From the NCBI GenBank assembly GCA_963556145.1, contig OY744470.1, forward strand, positions 4,340,001 through 4,404,000: a DNA stretch of 64,000 bases. The letters run 5' to 3'. The notes beneath the pieces were generated by a model. That model saw only the letters and a list, made by a program, of their open reading frames with translations. It made no database searches and was not told the DNA's origin. Source of the DNA: Hygrocybe punicea. Taxonomy: Eukaryota > Basidiomycota > Agaricomycetes > Agaricales > Hygrophoraceae. This document shows, one piece after another, positions 51,650-63,485 of the stretch. Every line of letters begins with the position of its first letter. Position 1 is the stretch's first letter. The translations under genes were made by a program, and so were the position numbers.

Positions 51650-53400
51650 ATACAACCCCCCCTACCAGAGACCTAAAAGGTGTCGTCACCAAGAAAAAAT
51701 ATAAAAAGGTAGCCGATCACATCCACCCAATCTCTACCACTCTTCCCGACGAATTCTGGATTGTACACGAGATCACCAGCAACCTGCTAGCCGATTTACC
51801 CACACTCCTGACACATCCACCCAACTTTATACCTGGTGTAGTAGATGTGCCTGGGCTGTCATGTGCCCAGTTCCCACAGTTGACCTTAGTCAGTAGGCTC
51901 CCAGATGCAGTAGACAGTCTCATCCCTTCAACATCGACCATTTCCACTCAAGTCCTGCGTGAGCACCCAGAGAGGTCCCTCAAGACCTCTCCACCAGAAC
52001 CTGCTACACCCAGGAATGACATGATGCAATGCCGATGAACCCAGATGGATTCCTTTGGCCTGAGGAAGAGAAACTCAGCCATAATATCATTAAAACTCAA
52101 GAAGCCACTTTGCTTGGAACAAATCCGAGAAAGGCCAATTCAACAGACTACTTCCTGCCGATCCACATTCCAACCGTACCACATGACCCGTGGGTCCATA
52201 GAAATATCCTGATCCCACCCAGCATCCTCAACGAGGTCATCAGTATCATCAAGGACAAATCAATGCCAGTACCTATGAACCCTCAAACTTGTCATACCGC
52301 TCCCGCTGGTTTTGTGTCTTGAAAAAGGATGGGAAGTCCCTTCATATTGTACATGATCTACGCCATCACGATCCGTGATCCCACCATACCACCTATGACC
52401 GAACACCTGGCTGAGGCCTTTGGAGGCCACTCTTGCTATGCCTCTTTCGACCTCTTTGTCTCTTTCGACCAATGCCTCATCCATCCCTCGTCTTGACACT
52501 ATATGACATTCCAATCCCCACTCAGAATGCTTTGACTTATGCAGATCGCTATGGGATACACTAATTCCCCTGGGATCTTACACAGTGACTCCACGTACAT
52601 CCTTCATGACGAGATCCCACACCTTGCCATTCTGTACATGGACGATATTCCTGTCAAAGGGCCTCCAACCCACTACGAACAACCCAACGGTACCTACAAT
52701 ACCATACCCGAGAACCCAGCAATCCAATGTTTCATCTGGGAACACTTCCAAGGTGTCAACCACATCATTCAGCATTTCTGCTATGTTGGTGGTACCTTTA
52801 TTGGCAAGAAACTCGAACTCTGTTGACCCTCAGTCATCATTGTTGGCCACCGATGCACATACGAAGGACGAGTAGCTGACGAGTCCAAAGTGCAGCAGAT
52901 TTTCGATTGGCCGATGCCGATCAATCTCACCGAAGTCCATGCCTTCCTCAGTATCTGTGGCATCTTGCACATCTTTATCAAGGACTTCTCACTCCACTCC
53001 AAACCCCTTGTCCATCTTACCTGCAAAGGTATACCCTTTGAATTTGGCGAAGAAGAAGAAACCACTGTAGACTATCTCAAGAATGCTGTCATTACATTGC
53101 CAGCACTGCATGCTATCGATTACATGCATGAATGGGAGGTCATACTCGCTGTTGATTCCTCCATCCTCGGAGTTGGTTTCATTCTCATGCAAATCTGCGC
53201 CGACAGAAAATGTTACCCAAATCACTTTGGTTCAATATCATGGAACAAGTGCGAAGCCCGATACTCCCAGTCTAAGCTCGAGCTCTATGGCCTCTTCAGG
53301 GCCCTCCACACCTACCAGATCTTTATATTGGTGTCCGCAACCACACCATTGAAGTCGACACAAAGTATATAAAAGGGATGCTCAAAAACCCCAAAATCCA
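51650..53400 (+). pseudogene. gypsy reverse transcriptase and RNase H, broken
   Basis: A linker (KYKKVADHIHPISTTLPDEF) comes before FLWPEEEKL and IPTVPHDPWVHRNILIPP. The frame shifts near 52,270-52,330. The polymerase active site YMDD is at 52635-52646. IPENPAIQCFIWEHFQGVN, GGTFIGKKLELC and VGHRCTYEGR follow. The RNase H start is ILAVDSSILGVGFILMQ. TGA codons at 52494-52496 and 52824-52826 replace expected arginine or similar. A tail at 53,800-53,898 (FFVTDNKLWCKDHHR) leads toward the integrase. Confidence 0.85.
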
Positions 53401-53898
53401 ACCCAATGTGACAATCACCGATGGATAGCCAGCATCCTCCTATTCAATTTTAGACTCATTCATGTACCCGCTTCCACACACAGTGCGCCTGATGGACTCC
53501 CAGATGCCCCCACACGGCAGAAGACCCCGAGGAAATTGATGACTCTGACAATTGGCTTGACCACTCCTACAGTTTCTTTATGGAAGTTGTTAACTACCAA
53601 CCTGTCCCCATGCTGTCTAAGCTGATTGCCATATGTGGCCATTGCTGTACCACCACAGACCGGCTCCAAGAGTTACCGACCATCCTTGTCTATATGAACC
53701 AGGAAACTGTTTCTGACATACTGCAATCTGATAAAGCATGCGCAGCTGATGCTCATCTTGCCCTTGTCGAGACCTGGTTATGAGATTTAACCTGACCTGC
53801 TAACTTCACGAATGAAGAGTACCATCTGTTCCTCCAATACACCCTTGAGTTCTTTGTTACCGATAACAAGCTTTGGTGTAAAGACCATCACAGAGGAG

Positions 53899-54039
53899 TG
53901 GGAGGGAGGCTGCTACTCTGAGATCCACTGGAATCGGGTTGGAATCCAAGCTAACTCTACAAAACAAGGGATCTCGCTACTGAAGAAAACCGAACCGTGG
54001 GAACTGCAGTCATGTGACTACACAGGCACATCTAATCCA
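53899..54039. repeat. 141-bp solo LTR inside the second gypsy element
   Basis: Starts TGGGAGG, ends CTAATCCA and contains ACCGTGGGAACTGCAGTCA followed by TGTGACT, like the other short LTRs. Polymerase sequence resumes directly after it (GKHKLVIPPDCFQLLKDA). The flank duplication is unclear. Confidence 0.55.
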
Positions 54040-54094
54040 ATGGAAAACACAAGCTCGTCATACCACCCGACTGCTTTCAATTGCTCAAAGACGC

Positions 54095-54254
54095 TGGAGA
54101 GGTACCGAGGCACCTCTCTGGGGGCTCATGCAGGACTCAAGAGGAAGGACTGGATGGATAGGATGATGATGGACTGACTACTACATTGGGAAGGCTACTA
54201 ACTAGGTCAACCGTGGGAACCCAGTCACGTGACTGGCCAGGTCCCACTACTCCA
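54095..54254 (+). repeat. 160-bp left LTR
   Basis: Contains the 16-bp palindrome CCAGTCACGTGACTGG at 54221-54236. Followed by AGTGCCCC and the gag leader. Confidence 0.85.
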
Positions 54255-55538
54255 AGTGCCCCTTTTCCTCATGGCGACGCCCTCGTTGCCAACTGCTACA
54301 GAAAAGAACACAAAACAAACAGAAACTGACCAAAAACTCTAAAGCCACAACTCCCAGTCCCTCAGAATGCCTTGACTCAAGGCCGGGGCCTTATATCGTG
54401 AAGCGGGAAGTCATCCTCGTGCAGGAGGCGGTAGATGACCAGACTCTACAAGACTCTCCTCAAACTCAATACTCTTCAAATTCCTCCCTCGCAAGGGTTC
54501 GGGCTCACAACGCAAGGCCAAAGATCCCTTGAATCGTCCTAGCAAGTACTTAGTGCAGTGTGAAGGTTCAGGTGGTCCAAAATATAACTGTATTGGTGGA
54601 GATGGGGTAAACAGGTGCATGAACGTAGTGTAGTGATGGCTTGTAGGTAGACTGTGATTGACATGCAGTATGGGGGGGAACGGGGGACAAGGCTATAATA
54701 AAAGCTATAATACTGACAGGGCATAGGGTTGTACTTAACAAGGGCATGGTATCCTGACGCGGAGGGGGTTGGTGTATCACACGAAGAGATCGGGGTGGCT
54801 TGTCCAGGTCAAGAATGATGCCGCAGGGAGCTGAACGAGGGTTCGCGGGGCCAGGTATGGTGTTAGGAACTGGCTAGGGGGTGGTGACGTGGCGGAACGT
54901 GGTGGGGGTCTGGGAATGGCGGGCACGGTCCATTCGCAGTATTGGAGTGAGGTGGGGTGCTCTGGGATGGTGAGCAGGTGTGCTGCGAGCTTCATGAGTC
55001 AGTCTGGGCTGGGTATGTTGGTAGAATGGGGCGGCATCATGGTGATGTGTGTTACGGATCACTTCTGCAGCAGGCTCCGGCAACAATCAACTTAACAGGG
55101 GATCGGCTTCCAGAGGGGAGAACAGCAGCTTTCATTGTTGCTTACAGCTAAGACAACACTGCTAAGAAGGGGGGGTCAAGGTCTAATGTCATTGCGAGCC
55201 ATGGGGGTTACCCAAAACAAGATGAGTCTGCCCCAAGAACCAGACTAAACGTAAGGAAAGGAAAAGAAGAAAAAGTCCGAACCGACAACAAGAACAGTAT
55301 ATGTAGTGACTGGTCTTGAGGGGAGGTAAATAGAAATGCAACCATGAAGCTACAACATGTCCAACTACACCATGTGTTCACCATGAGGCAGACATGAGGT
55401 GTCCTCATGTCGATGTTCTCGCGATCCAACTGGAGGCCCGGGTGTCGTTGAGGATAGAAGAGGTCCGGATGACTCGGATGATTTGTCATCAGATCATGTG
55501 ACATGCAGAATTGCCAATTCGGGGTCTACACTTGCTGT

Positions 55539-56498
55539 TAAGGCATGGCACGGGTATACCGCGGGTCAGAATTCCCGACACTGCACCCGTACCCGCGGAA
55601 ACCGTACCCACTCCAATGATGGGTACAACCCATACCCGTTATCTGCGGGTACCCGCCGTGTTCCATCCTAACTACCTCGCGAACAACAGGGACGCGTCAA
55701 TTGACGCGCTCCGTCTGTTTTCACGAGGTTGGGTTGGGGCCAGGGACTTTCCATGGGCGTCCCCGCGTGTTAACTACCTCGCGAACAACGGGAGCACGTC
55801 AATTGACATGCTCCGTCTGTTTTCGCGAGGTTGGATGGGGCCGGGGACTTTCCATGGGCGTCCGCGCATGCTAACTACCTCGCGAACAACGGGGATGCGT
55901 CAATTGACGCGTCCCGTCTGTTTTCGCGAGGTTGGATGGGGCTGGGCACTTTCCATGGGCGTCCGCACGTCAATTGACGCGGCCGGAGCGTGTTCGCGAG
56001 GTGGGACCGTTGTTGCTGTGTCCGTCTTCGTCCTCGCCTCGTCCATTCCCCTCGTTAGCCGATGTCGTTGGGACTGGATTGGGGGGACGTACCTGGGCCG
56101 GTAGGTGGGCGCACCACCCTCCCGGCTTTCCTTTCTATTGTTGTCGTTGCCGTCGCGACTTTGGTGGTTCATTTTTGGCGTGCGGGGTTGTCGTGGTTGT
56201 CGTTGTCGTTGTCGTTCGTGGGTTTTCTTGTTGTCGTTGTTGTTGTGTTTGCGCTTGTCACAGTTGTGGTAGCAAATATCACGCGAACTTAGCAAAAGTA
56301 AAGAAATTAATGTGAAAATAAAGTAAATAACAAAGAAAAAACCTACCTGGGGCTTGGGTTGACAGACCCGTGAAAACCCGTCACCCGCGGATAACGGGTA
56401 CGGTTTTGACAAGGCGTGCAAACCAAAACACCGTACCCGTACCCGAATTACCTGTTTTGGAATAACCGCGGGTAAACCCGTACCCGTGCTGTGCCCTA
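55539..56498. mobile_element. fifth hAT element, 960 bp, non-autonomous
   Basis: Perfect 8-bp duplications CTTGCTGT (55531-55538, 56499-56506). Inverted ends TAAGGCATGGCACGGGTA / TAGGGCACAGCACGGGTA, followed by repeated ACCCGTACCCG motifs. The interior holds tandem palindromic modules and GTC/GTT-rich sequence with splice-like sites. No transposase. Confidence 0.9.
55675..56001. repeat. tandem palindromic modules, period about 101 bp
   Basis: Modules CCTCGCGAA...GTCAATTGAC...TT(C/T)(G/A)CGAGG at 55675-55728, 55777-55830 and 55878-55931. A fourth (to 56001) has lost its left arm. They are separated by GGACTTTCCATGGGCGTCC-type spacers. Confidence 0.85.
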
Positions 56499-56506
56499 CT
56501 TGCTGT

Positions 56507-58690
56507 AACGGGCAAGTGCGCAGTTTGGCAAGTGCATTGCACAGTTGGGTTGAAGATGGGTATCATCCAGTGTGGGGTTGGTGATGAGAGTGTCTTGAGG
56601 TAGCGTGGATATAGCGGCAAGGTTGGTATGAAAGAAAATGAAGGAATGTATAGAGGAAAAAACCAACTAGGACAGTAGGCTAGTCGAGGTCAGACATGTG
56701 AACAGCATAAGCTGTACTGGATGACGATGTCTGTGTCAATGATGTATTGAGGGGCAGTGTCTTGTCCTGTGTGTGGAACAACACAGTCCACCTGATGTCA
56801 GTATTTGTCCAAGAAAGGGTATCATTGTAAACGAGTGTGGGAGGTATCAAGATTACTAGTGGGGTGTGGGCCATTGCTTTGCATGGCAGGTTACTCGTCC
56901 CTTTTTAGTAATGAGAGTATACAAATAATACAGTATTATTACCCTTCTATGATAATAAATATTTGCGAAGTTATTGATATTTCCTTTATTATTACATACT
57001 GATGCTAGTCAGATACCATTCTGATACCATACTACAATGATATTAATTGATTATATCCTGTTCCTTCCAATTTGTCATGACCCAATATCAGATCCCAAAT
57101 TGACATATTTCATATAAAGTTTGCAGTGTTCAAGTTGGCAGATATATAACTAACTACCTTACTACTTTATTATTAGTCATAGTTACTCTGAAGATTTTAC
57201 AGAATGTGTAGTAAGTATATCCAGAAATGCTAAGTATCTGAATTATTTGTCAGGTCAGGAACAACCTCCTGTGAGTACTGTAGAAATAATCCCATGCACA
57301 ATGATACCAATTGCACTGCTATTGGAATCACTTTGATAAGATTGCTGGTTTTGATGAGTACCGGAATCAACAATATGACTGGTTCAGCTTGTGTACACTG
57401 GCAATGCTGCAGATTAAATGAAGCTGGGAAATTGGTGAGGCAATGTTCTTGTCAAACAGTTTGATGAGTATTGGACACCTGAACCATTTCCAGCACACAT
57501 GATCAAGATAGGTGTGGCATGCATGCATGGAATTTATGGAACAGACAGTGTCTATTGCACTGCAATGCTGCATACTGTGCCTGAGTCACTGGCCCAATGA
57601 TTTGCTGAAAACCATTCAGCCTATTGTACCTGTATTGAGAATGTATTAAGTATGATGTGCATTGCAAGGTTATATAGCAATAGTACAGACCCATCCAATA
57701 TATAGGTCATACTACTGTTTGTACAATGGCATTGCCCAAAAGCTGGAAGACCACATTATACCTGGGAAGCTTGCTGAATGCTTTCTGATACATTGTTCAA
57801 CCTGTTAAATGAGTAAGCACTGCTTGCATTGATAATGATTTCAAAGTGCGTATTAAATATTGCTATATCACAGACACATCCAATGTGCTGTTCATACAGT
57901 GGTTTGTGCATTGGGAATGTCTCAGATGAAAACTGGAACACCTACCAAACACTTACCGAACACCGTTGGACCTGTGTGACAAATAGTCAGATACATCCAA
58001 TATGTTGTTCGTACAGATGTTTGTGCAAGGGGAATGCCCCAGATTAAGGCTGGGACACTGACTGAACAATTTACCGAACACATTGAACACATTGGGACCT
58101 GTATGACGAATAGTCACTGCCTGCATTGTCAATAATTCTAATGCACATTGTACATGCATCTACATTGCAGACACATTCAATATGTTGGTCATACAGATGT
58201 TTGTGCAAGGGGAATGCCAAAGATTAAGGCTGGGAGACTGACCAAACACTTCGAACGCCTTTGGACCTGTTTTACAAATAGTCACTCTTTTTATTATCAA
58301 CAATTCTAATACACACAGTAGATGTCGCTGCGTGACAGATAGCACTTACATATTTTTCATTCATACACGGCACGTTGCATTACCAATGCCTGTGATTATT
58401 ATAAGACACTGATTGCAATTGCAATACCAACAAAATATAACACTACCCATTTCCAATTTGGCTGCTGTGATCTGGCTCCCTTATTGTTCTCGCTGATTGG
58501 GACAACAAATTCTCACACTCAACTCTGCCAAGTCACACGGTTTCATAGTTATTCCCAGGGCTTCAAAATTGTTCCCACAGTTTGGAAAATTTGTTCCCAC
58601 GGCTTGGCAAATTAAAGTCTGACCCTGAGTTGAAAAATCCGCCATATAGAACGATTCCCTTATAGGGACTCGTAATAGATGGAAAAGGAT
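56507..58690. other. AT-rich interior of the 6.4-kb element
   Basis: No gene recognised. The right half contains degenerate long tandem repeats (see 57860-58350). Confidence 0.4.
57860..58350. repeat. degenerate tandem repeat, units of roughly 120-180 bp
   Basis: Recurring blocks: CACATCCAATATGTTG, then TACAGATGTTTGTGCAAGGG, GATTAAGGCTGGGA, and TTGGACCTG followed by ACAAATAGTCA. Three to four imperfect units. Confidence 0.65.
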
Positions 58691-60344
58691 AAATGAATGT
58701 GGGTCCAGGTTTCAAGTCATGGCATGAGTGACAAGCTGTGGGAACAAGTCGTCGGGTACTGCATTGAAGTGGTGTCATGCAAACAATATACGATAGGGGT
58801 TGGTTCACTGTTTGGGAAGTCATATGGTCTGTGGTCGAAGTCCAAAAGAGTATGCTCCGGCAATGGTTGGATTAGAGAGAACAGTGAAATGTCTCGTGAT
58901 CGGGGATTGTTCAGAGTTCGCATGCAGGTGAGGAATGTCGTCGGATCATCAGGGAGGATAATGGTAGGCACAGGGTATGAATATGGAAACCAAATATCCA
59001 GGAATGGCAATTGTCAATTACGTGTCGGTATACTGTCAAGGCAGATGTCAATTTCATCAATGAAGGAAGGTTGCCTTTTCCAGAGGCAAATCATGATGAT
59101 GTAGAAACCGATCAGGAAGGTGATCGCTATGGCACCAATGATCATTACGGTTATGAACTGTTTGGTGAGGATAGCCATTGTGCATTGGTTTGGGAAGACA
59201 GTATGTTGTACAGCGAAGACAATGAAAGTGACATCCGTTGGCAAGGCGACTATTCAGATACAGCAAGGTAACGTGGGGATGTGTCCATGGTCAGTCTGGA
59301 TTGTTCTAGAAGAAGAAAGGATAAAAAGAGAACAAGGACAAGAATAAACAACGATGTCCAAAAGAAGACAAAAGGTAAAGGGGAACGAAAAAGGAAGGTA
59401 TGATAAAGTGGAATCGTCATCGTGGGTAGCGGAGTCGGAATCAGAGTTGCGGAGTTGAAAAATGTAACAACGTGGCACGTGGCCCAGGTGTCTGAAAATG
59501 ATGGCGGGGGCTTGTTTGGCGCAATGGAGGGGAATGGGGGGTCCTGGCTGGTGGAACGAGGACACGGGAGGTTGAATGGGTCCATGTGGGGCTGGGGTAC
59601 ATGAAAGAACAGGGGTCCAACGGGTGGGCGCGATGGATCCGTGGTGCGACCAAAAACGGCGGTGGGGGCTCGTTCGGGGCATTAACGAGATGCAGGGTGC
59701 TCTGGGGGGTGGGCCGCAAGTTTGGTGAGTTGGTCTGGGCCAGTTGTGCTGGCAGAATGGGGCCGCGCGATGGTGACGTGACGCGTGGCTTGGGTGTCCG
59801 AAAACGACGGTGGGGGCTCGTCTGGGGCCAACAGGGGCAACAGGGGGTTCTGGGGGGAAACGAGGGTGCAGGGGGTTCAGTGAGCGTGGGTGGGGTCATA
59901 ATGCATGAAAAGCGGGGGGTTGCAGTGCAATGACGTGGCAGGACGTGGGTGCCCGTTGGGTGTCAAAAAAACGGGGTCAACGGTGCTCTTGAGGTGACGT
60001 GGGGCATGGTAGGACCATACGACGTCGAATGACGGCTCCGGGGATGGTCCTGGGTCTCAAAATGAAGGTTGAGTGGAGTGACGCAGCCTGGTGCTAGGTG
60101 TTCAAAGTGGGCCGCGCCCGCATTTGTGGAGTGACGTGGGCATTGGTGGGTTGAACAAGAGAGCCGGGGGGGTAACTCGAGTACCATACGATTGAAAATG
60201 AAGGAAAAAATGTGTCATTTGGCAGTGGTGGGTGGTGAGGCCGAAAGGAGTCATCTCACGAGAAAACCAGCAAAGAAGGGCAAAAAAGAGGAGAAAGTCC
60301 AAAAAGAAAGCATCAGTGAGTCGAAAACACTCTCATCACCACAA

Positions 60345-60504
60345 TGGAGAGGTACCGAGGCACCTCTCCGGGGGCTCACGCAGGACTCAAGAGGAAGGAC
60401 TGGATGGATAAGATGATGATGGACTGACTACTACATTGGGAAGGCTATTAACTAGGTCAACCATGGGAACCCAGTCACGTGACTGGCCAGGTCCCACTAC
60501 TCCA
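60345..60504 (+). repeat. 160-bp right LTR
   Basis: Same length as the left LTR, with only a few differences. It contains the same CCAGTCACGTGACTGG palindrome and is followed by ATGC and host polymerase sequence. Confidence 0.85.
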
Positions 60505-60508
60505 ATGC

Positions 60509-61671
60509 TCATGACTCCCTTGGCCATAAAGGCATATTCTCCGTCTGCGCCCAGCTACTTGACCATTTCTGGTGGCTGCACCTTGACCACAACATTAAAT
60601 GGTACATCCAGTCTTGCCATCAGTGCCAAGTATGGCAAATGTGTTATCACCACATTCTGCTGACCATTGCTACACCAGCCTTGCTCTTCTGCAAAGCGTA
60701 TGTCAACACAATGTTTATGCCCTGATCTGGCAGCCATTGATACATTGTCCAAGCCTGTTGTTCTCTGTCCCCTTACCCCGAGTTTCAAATGCTATGCTGT
60801 GAGACCAGTTTGACCATCAGCACGTTCTTGTTTGAGGATATCTTATGCCGTTGGGGTGCTCTCGAAGAAATCGTTACCGACAATGGCAAACCCTTTGTGG
60901 AAGCACTCGACTACCTCGCAACCCACTACGGTATCTGGCACATCTGCATTTCACCCTATAACTCACAAGCAAATGGACCCATTGAGCGTCATCACCTAGA
61001 TGTCCAGGAGGCCATTATGAAAAGTTGTGACAGGGATGAAAAGAAATGGCATACTGTAACTCATTCCGTATTTTGGGCCAAATGGGTCACCACACACAAA
61101 AACCTCAGGTACTCATCCTATTACATTGCACAAGGAGTAGAGCCACTATTTCCATTTGATTTTGCCAAAGCTATGTACATGGTTCCAACACAAGATACGA
61201 TGTCTACGACCAACCTCATAGTCATCTGCACCTGCCAACTTCGTAAATGAGAGGCCCACCTCAATCAGGTCAAAGAAAAACTCACCAAGTCTTGGCTTGT
61301 GTCTGCCCAACAGTTTGAAGAGAAACACGCTATACCGATCAAAACTTTTGATTTCAACCGGCAACCTCGTCCTCATCTAAAACTCACATATCGAAATGTC
61401 TCTCAATCGAAAAGCAAAGCCGTGATACTTTGGGCTTATGATTGTCATCAGGAAAACTCACAGTGGATCCTACATACTAGCCGAACTCAATGGTGTAGTT
61501 TCTAGATCCGGATTTGCTGCTTTCCGAGTCGTACCCTACCATGCCCACTCGAAAATATTGATACCATTGGATGATTTCCTGCAATATCCCAATGTCGATG
61601 ATACCGACTCAATTGATCTAGATGATCCAATGTACCTGCCCTCCATAGACTCCTCACCCGATGATTATTAG
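60509..61671 (+). pseudogene. gypsy integrase, broken
   Basis: Zinc-binding region HDSLGHKGIFSV ... WYIQSCHQCQ. The core has AYVNTMFMP (first catalytic Asp replaced by Asn), VTDNGKPF (second Asp) and SPYNSQANGPIERHHLD (Glu). The C-terminal part includes DFNRQPRPHLKLTYRN. TGA at 60723-60725, 60738-60740 and 61248-61250 stand where the family has basic or arginine residues. The last segment is shifted in frame and ends at 61671. Confidence 0.85.
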
Positions 61672-61852
61672 GCATTTCCTTTATTTCTGTCCATTTTATA
61701 CCTCTATTTTATTTAGTTCCTCTTAGTTTTCTGACAATACAACAAATGATGTGAACAGTCCCATGTCTTCAGGAGCCATTGGCTTTCCTTAGCTGGGTGA
61801 ACAAGCTGAAATGTCTTTTGATATATACATGATATATTTTTTATTTACATGG

Positions 61853-62008
61853 TGGAGAGATATGAAGGTACCTCTTCGAGGGCTAGCTGGAGAGTCTTGC
61901 AGAAGAGCTGGTGAGGAAGACTTGATTTGGAACTGCTACCAAACAGGGAACTATCTACAACAAACTGTGGGAACCTCGTCATGTGACTGGACACTCGCTA
62001 CCACTCCA
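61853..62008 (+). repeat. 156-bp LTR with gag leader of a truncated element
   Basis: TGGAGAG...CACTCCA, related to the 160-bp LTRs, followed by AGTGCCCCTCTTCCTCAT. The expected gag ATG is ATA (G to A). As a leader follows, it is a 5' LTR and not the 3' LTR of the gypsy element before it. Confidence 0.6.
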
Positions 62009-62575
62009 AGTGCCCCTCTTCCTCATAGCGACGTCCTCGTCACTATCAAAGACCTGAAAAAGAAAACAAAAGAAAGAGGAAGGAAAGAGGGGAACAGACT
62101 GAAAAAGGAACTAGTCTACTCCACTGGGGTCTAGCAAAGGAGGTCCAAGACTGGGATCAAAGGGAATGGGAACTTGTCCAGAAAAAGATGGGAAAGAAAT
62201 GGAGGGATGGGAAAATGTCAGAGAAACATTGTGGACACAAGCCAGAAGTTTTGATGAGTTTCACATAGAGATGGGGGGATGATGGCGGGGTTGTACTCTA
62301 TATGGGGAGTCATCAAAATGCAGTGGGTATGGTTGACGACAAGGTGGGGGTTTATATACAGGGTATCTGGGGGGGGCCTTTGAGGGCTGGGGTGGATGCA
62401 GTGGTGATGGTAATGAAGTGTGGACCATGGATTTTGCATTCAGGGGTAGGTATGGGTAGGTATGCTCTTTGGATGCCAAATGGGGACGTGAGTAGGGTGG
62501 TTGTTGCACCAGGTATGGTTTTGATGGGGAATGTTGAACATGGGGATGGCTTGGGTTTTGGGGGCAGGGATATTG
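62009..62575. other. truncated gag leader and unassigned sequence
   Basis: The first ~250 bp look like decayed gag coding for basic, helical peptide. The rest is GT-rich with no recognisable gene. Confidence 0.4.
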
Positions 62576-62579
62576 TCGT

Positions 62580-63481
62580 TGTAGATGCGGGTTCTTGGTG
62601 GCTTCGGAACTATATAAAGAAATAATAAAGATCCTAACCAAAGGGGTAGTCAGCATAGAAGTGACTGGATAAATCAGTGTCGGGAGTAGTAGTAAAAATA
62701 GAAATGGAAGTAAAGATGTAAGCCGCCGTGTAAAACTAAACAAATAACGATGAATCCGGTGATGAACGGAGTGAAAACGGACAAATAATGAAGAACCCGA
62801 CGATGCCGACAATGTCGGGTATGGCGGGTCGGGTCGGGTCGGGTCGGAAACAATGAACGAATATACGGAAACAACGATAAAGACGACGAAGTGGACTATA
62901 AAAAGCTAAGGGTCTACGTGGACGAGCATTTGAAGGGATTAAAAGGCGATTCTGACTAAAGGGAAATGGGGACTAAGGGTATATTGTTTTGTACGGTCGT
63001 CGGGGACCGTTTTTATAGTACAGGAGTGTGTAGCTACTTTCGGACATGTCTACTTCGGCCGATAGAAACTACAAAGAAAAGCTGGAATGGGGATGTGGAA
63101 AGGGGGGTTGCAAAGCGACGAAGACAGGAATATGGAGGGGAAAACGAATATCCATGAAAAAGATGGAAAATGTCCTACATATCTCCGAAAGGACGACGGG
63201 ATGCATAAATATGGTAAGTCCGAAGTCGGGGATTGACTCCGATGAGATCCATAATCTAGAATTGGAACTCCAAGGTGTTTGAGGCTGCCGGATTTGGTCC
63301 GAAAGCAGCTGTGACAAAGTGGCATGTGTCGGGTTACATCGGTCACGTCGGGTCACGTCACGTCACGTCACGTCACGTCGGGTTATGTCGGGTTCGAATG
63401 CAAGTCGAATGGCAGCAACGGGTTGGTCCGGATTCGTGATATATCGATGATACGGACTCAGAGGGACGTCGACCCTCTACA
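62580..63481. mobile_element. solo LTR, copy 3 (TGTAG...CTACA family)
   Basis: 902 bp with perfect 4-bp duplication TCGT (62576-62579, 63482-63485). It contains GGTCG and GTCAC short repeats and is close to copy 2. Confidence 0.82.
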
Positions 63482-63485
63482 TCGT

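Larger units (their letters stand above)
54095..60504 (+). mobile_element. 6.4-kb element with 160-bp LTRs, inserted in gypsy polymerase
   Basis: Two nearly identical 160-bp LTRs (54095-54254, 60345-60504; TGGAG...CTCCA) flank it. The host polymerase reads across the ends (LLKDA ... HDSLGHKG), with a 4-bp duplication ACGC / ATGC. After the left LTR comes a leader and a short gag start (ATG 54271, MATPSLPTATEKN, stop after 23 codons). No polymerase was found inside. Instead there are GT-rich repeats, a small hAT and AT-rich repeats, so it is non-autonomous or heavily replaced. Confidence 0.8.
50162..61671 (+). mobile_element. second gypsy retrotransposon, decayed and split
   Basis: Polymerase order protease, reverse transcriptase, RNase H, integrase on the plus strand. 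It is interrupted by an LTR (53899-54039) and by a 6.4-kb element (54095-60504). The left end is lost at the fourth hAT. It belongs to a different gypsy family from the 28.5-kb element (other protease and gag type). It has many frameshifts and TGA codons, so it is inactive. Confidence 0.85.
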
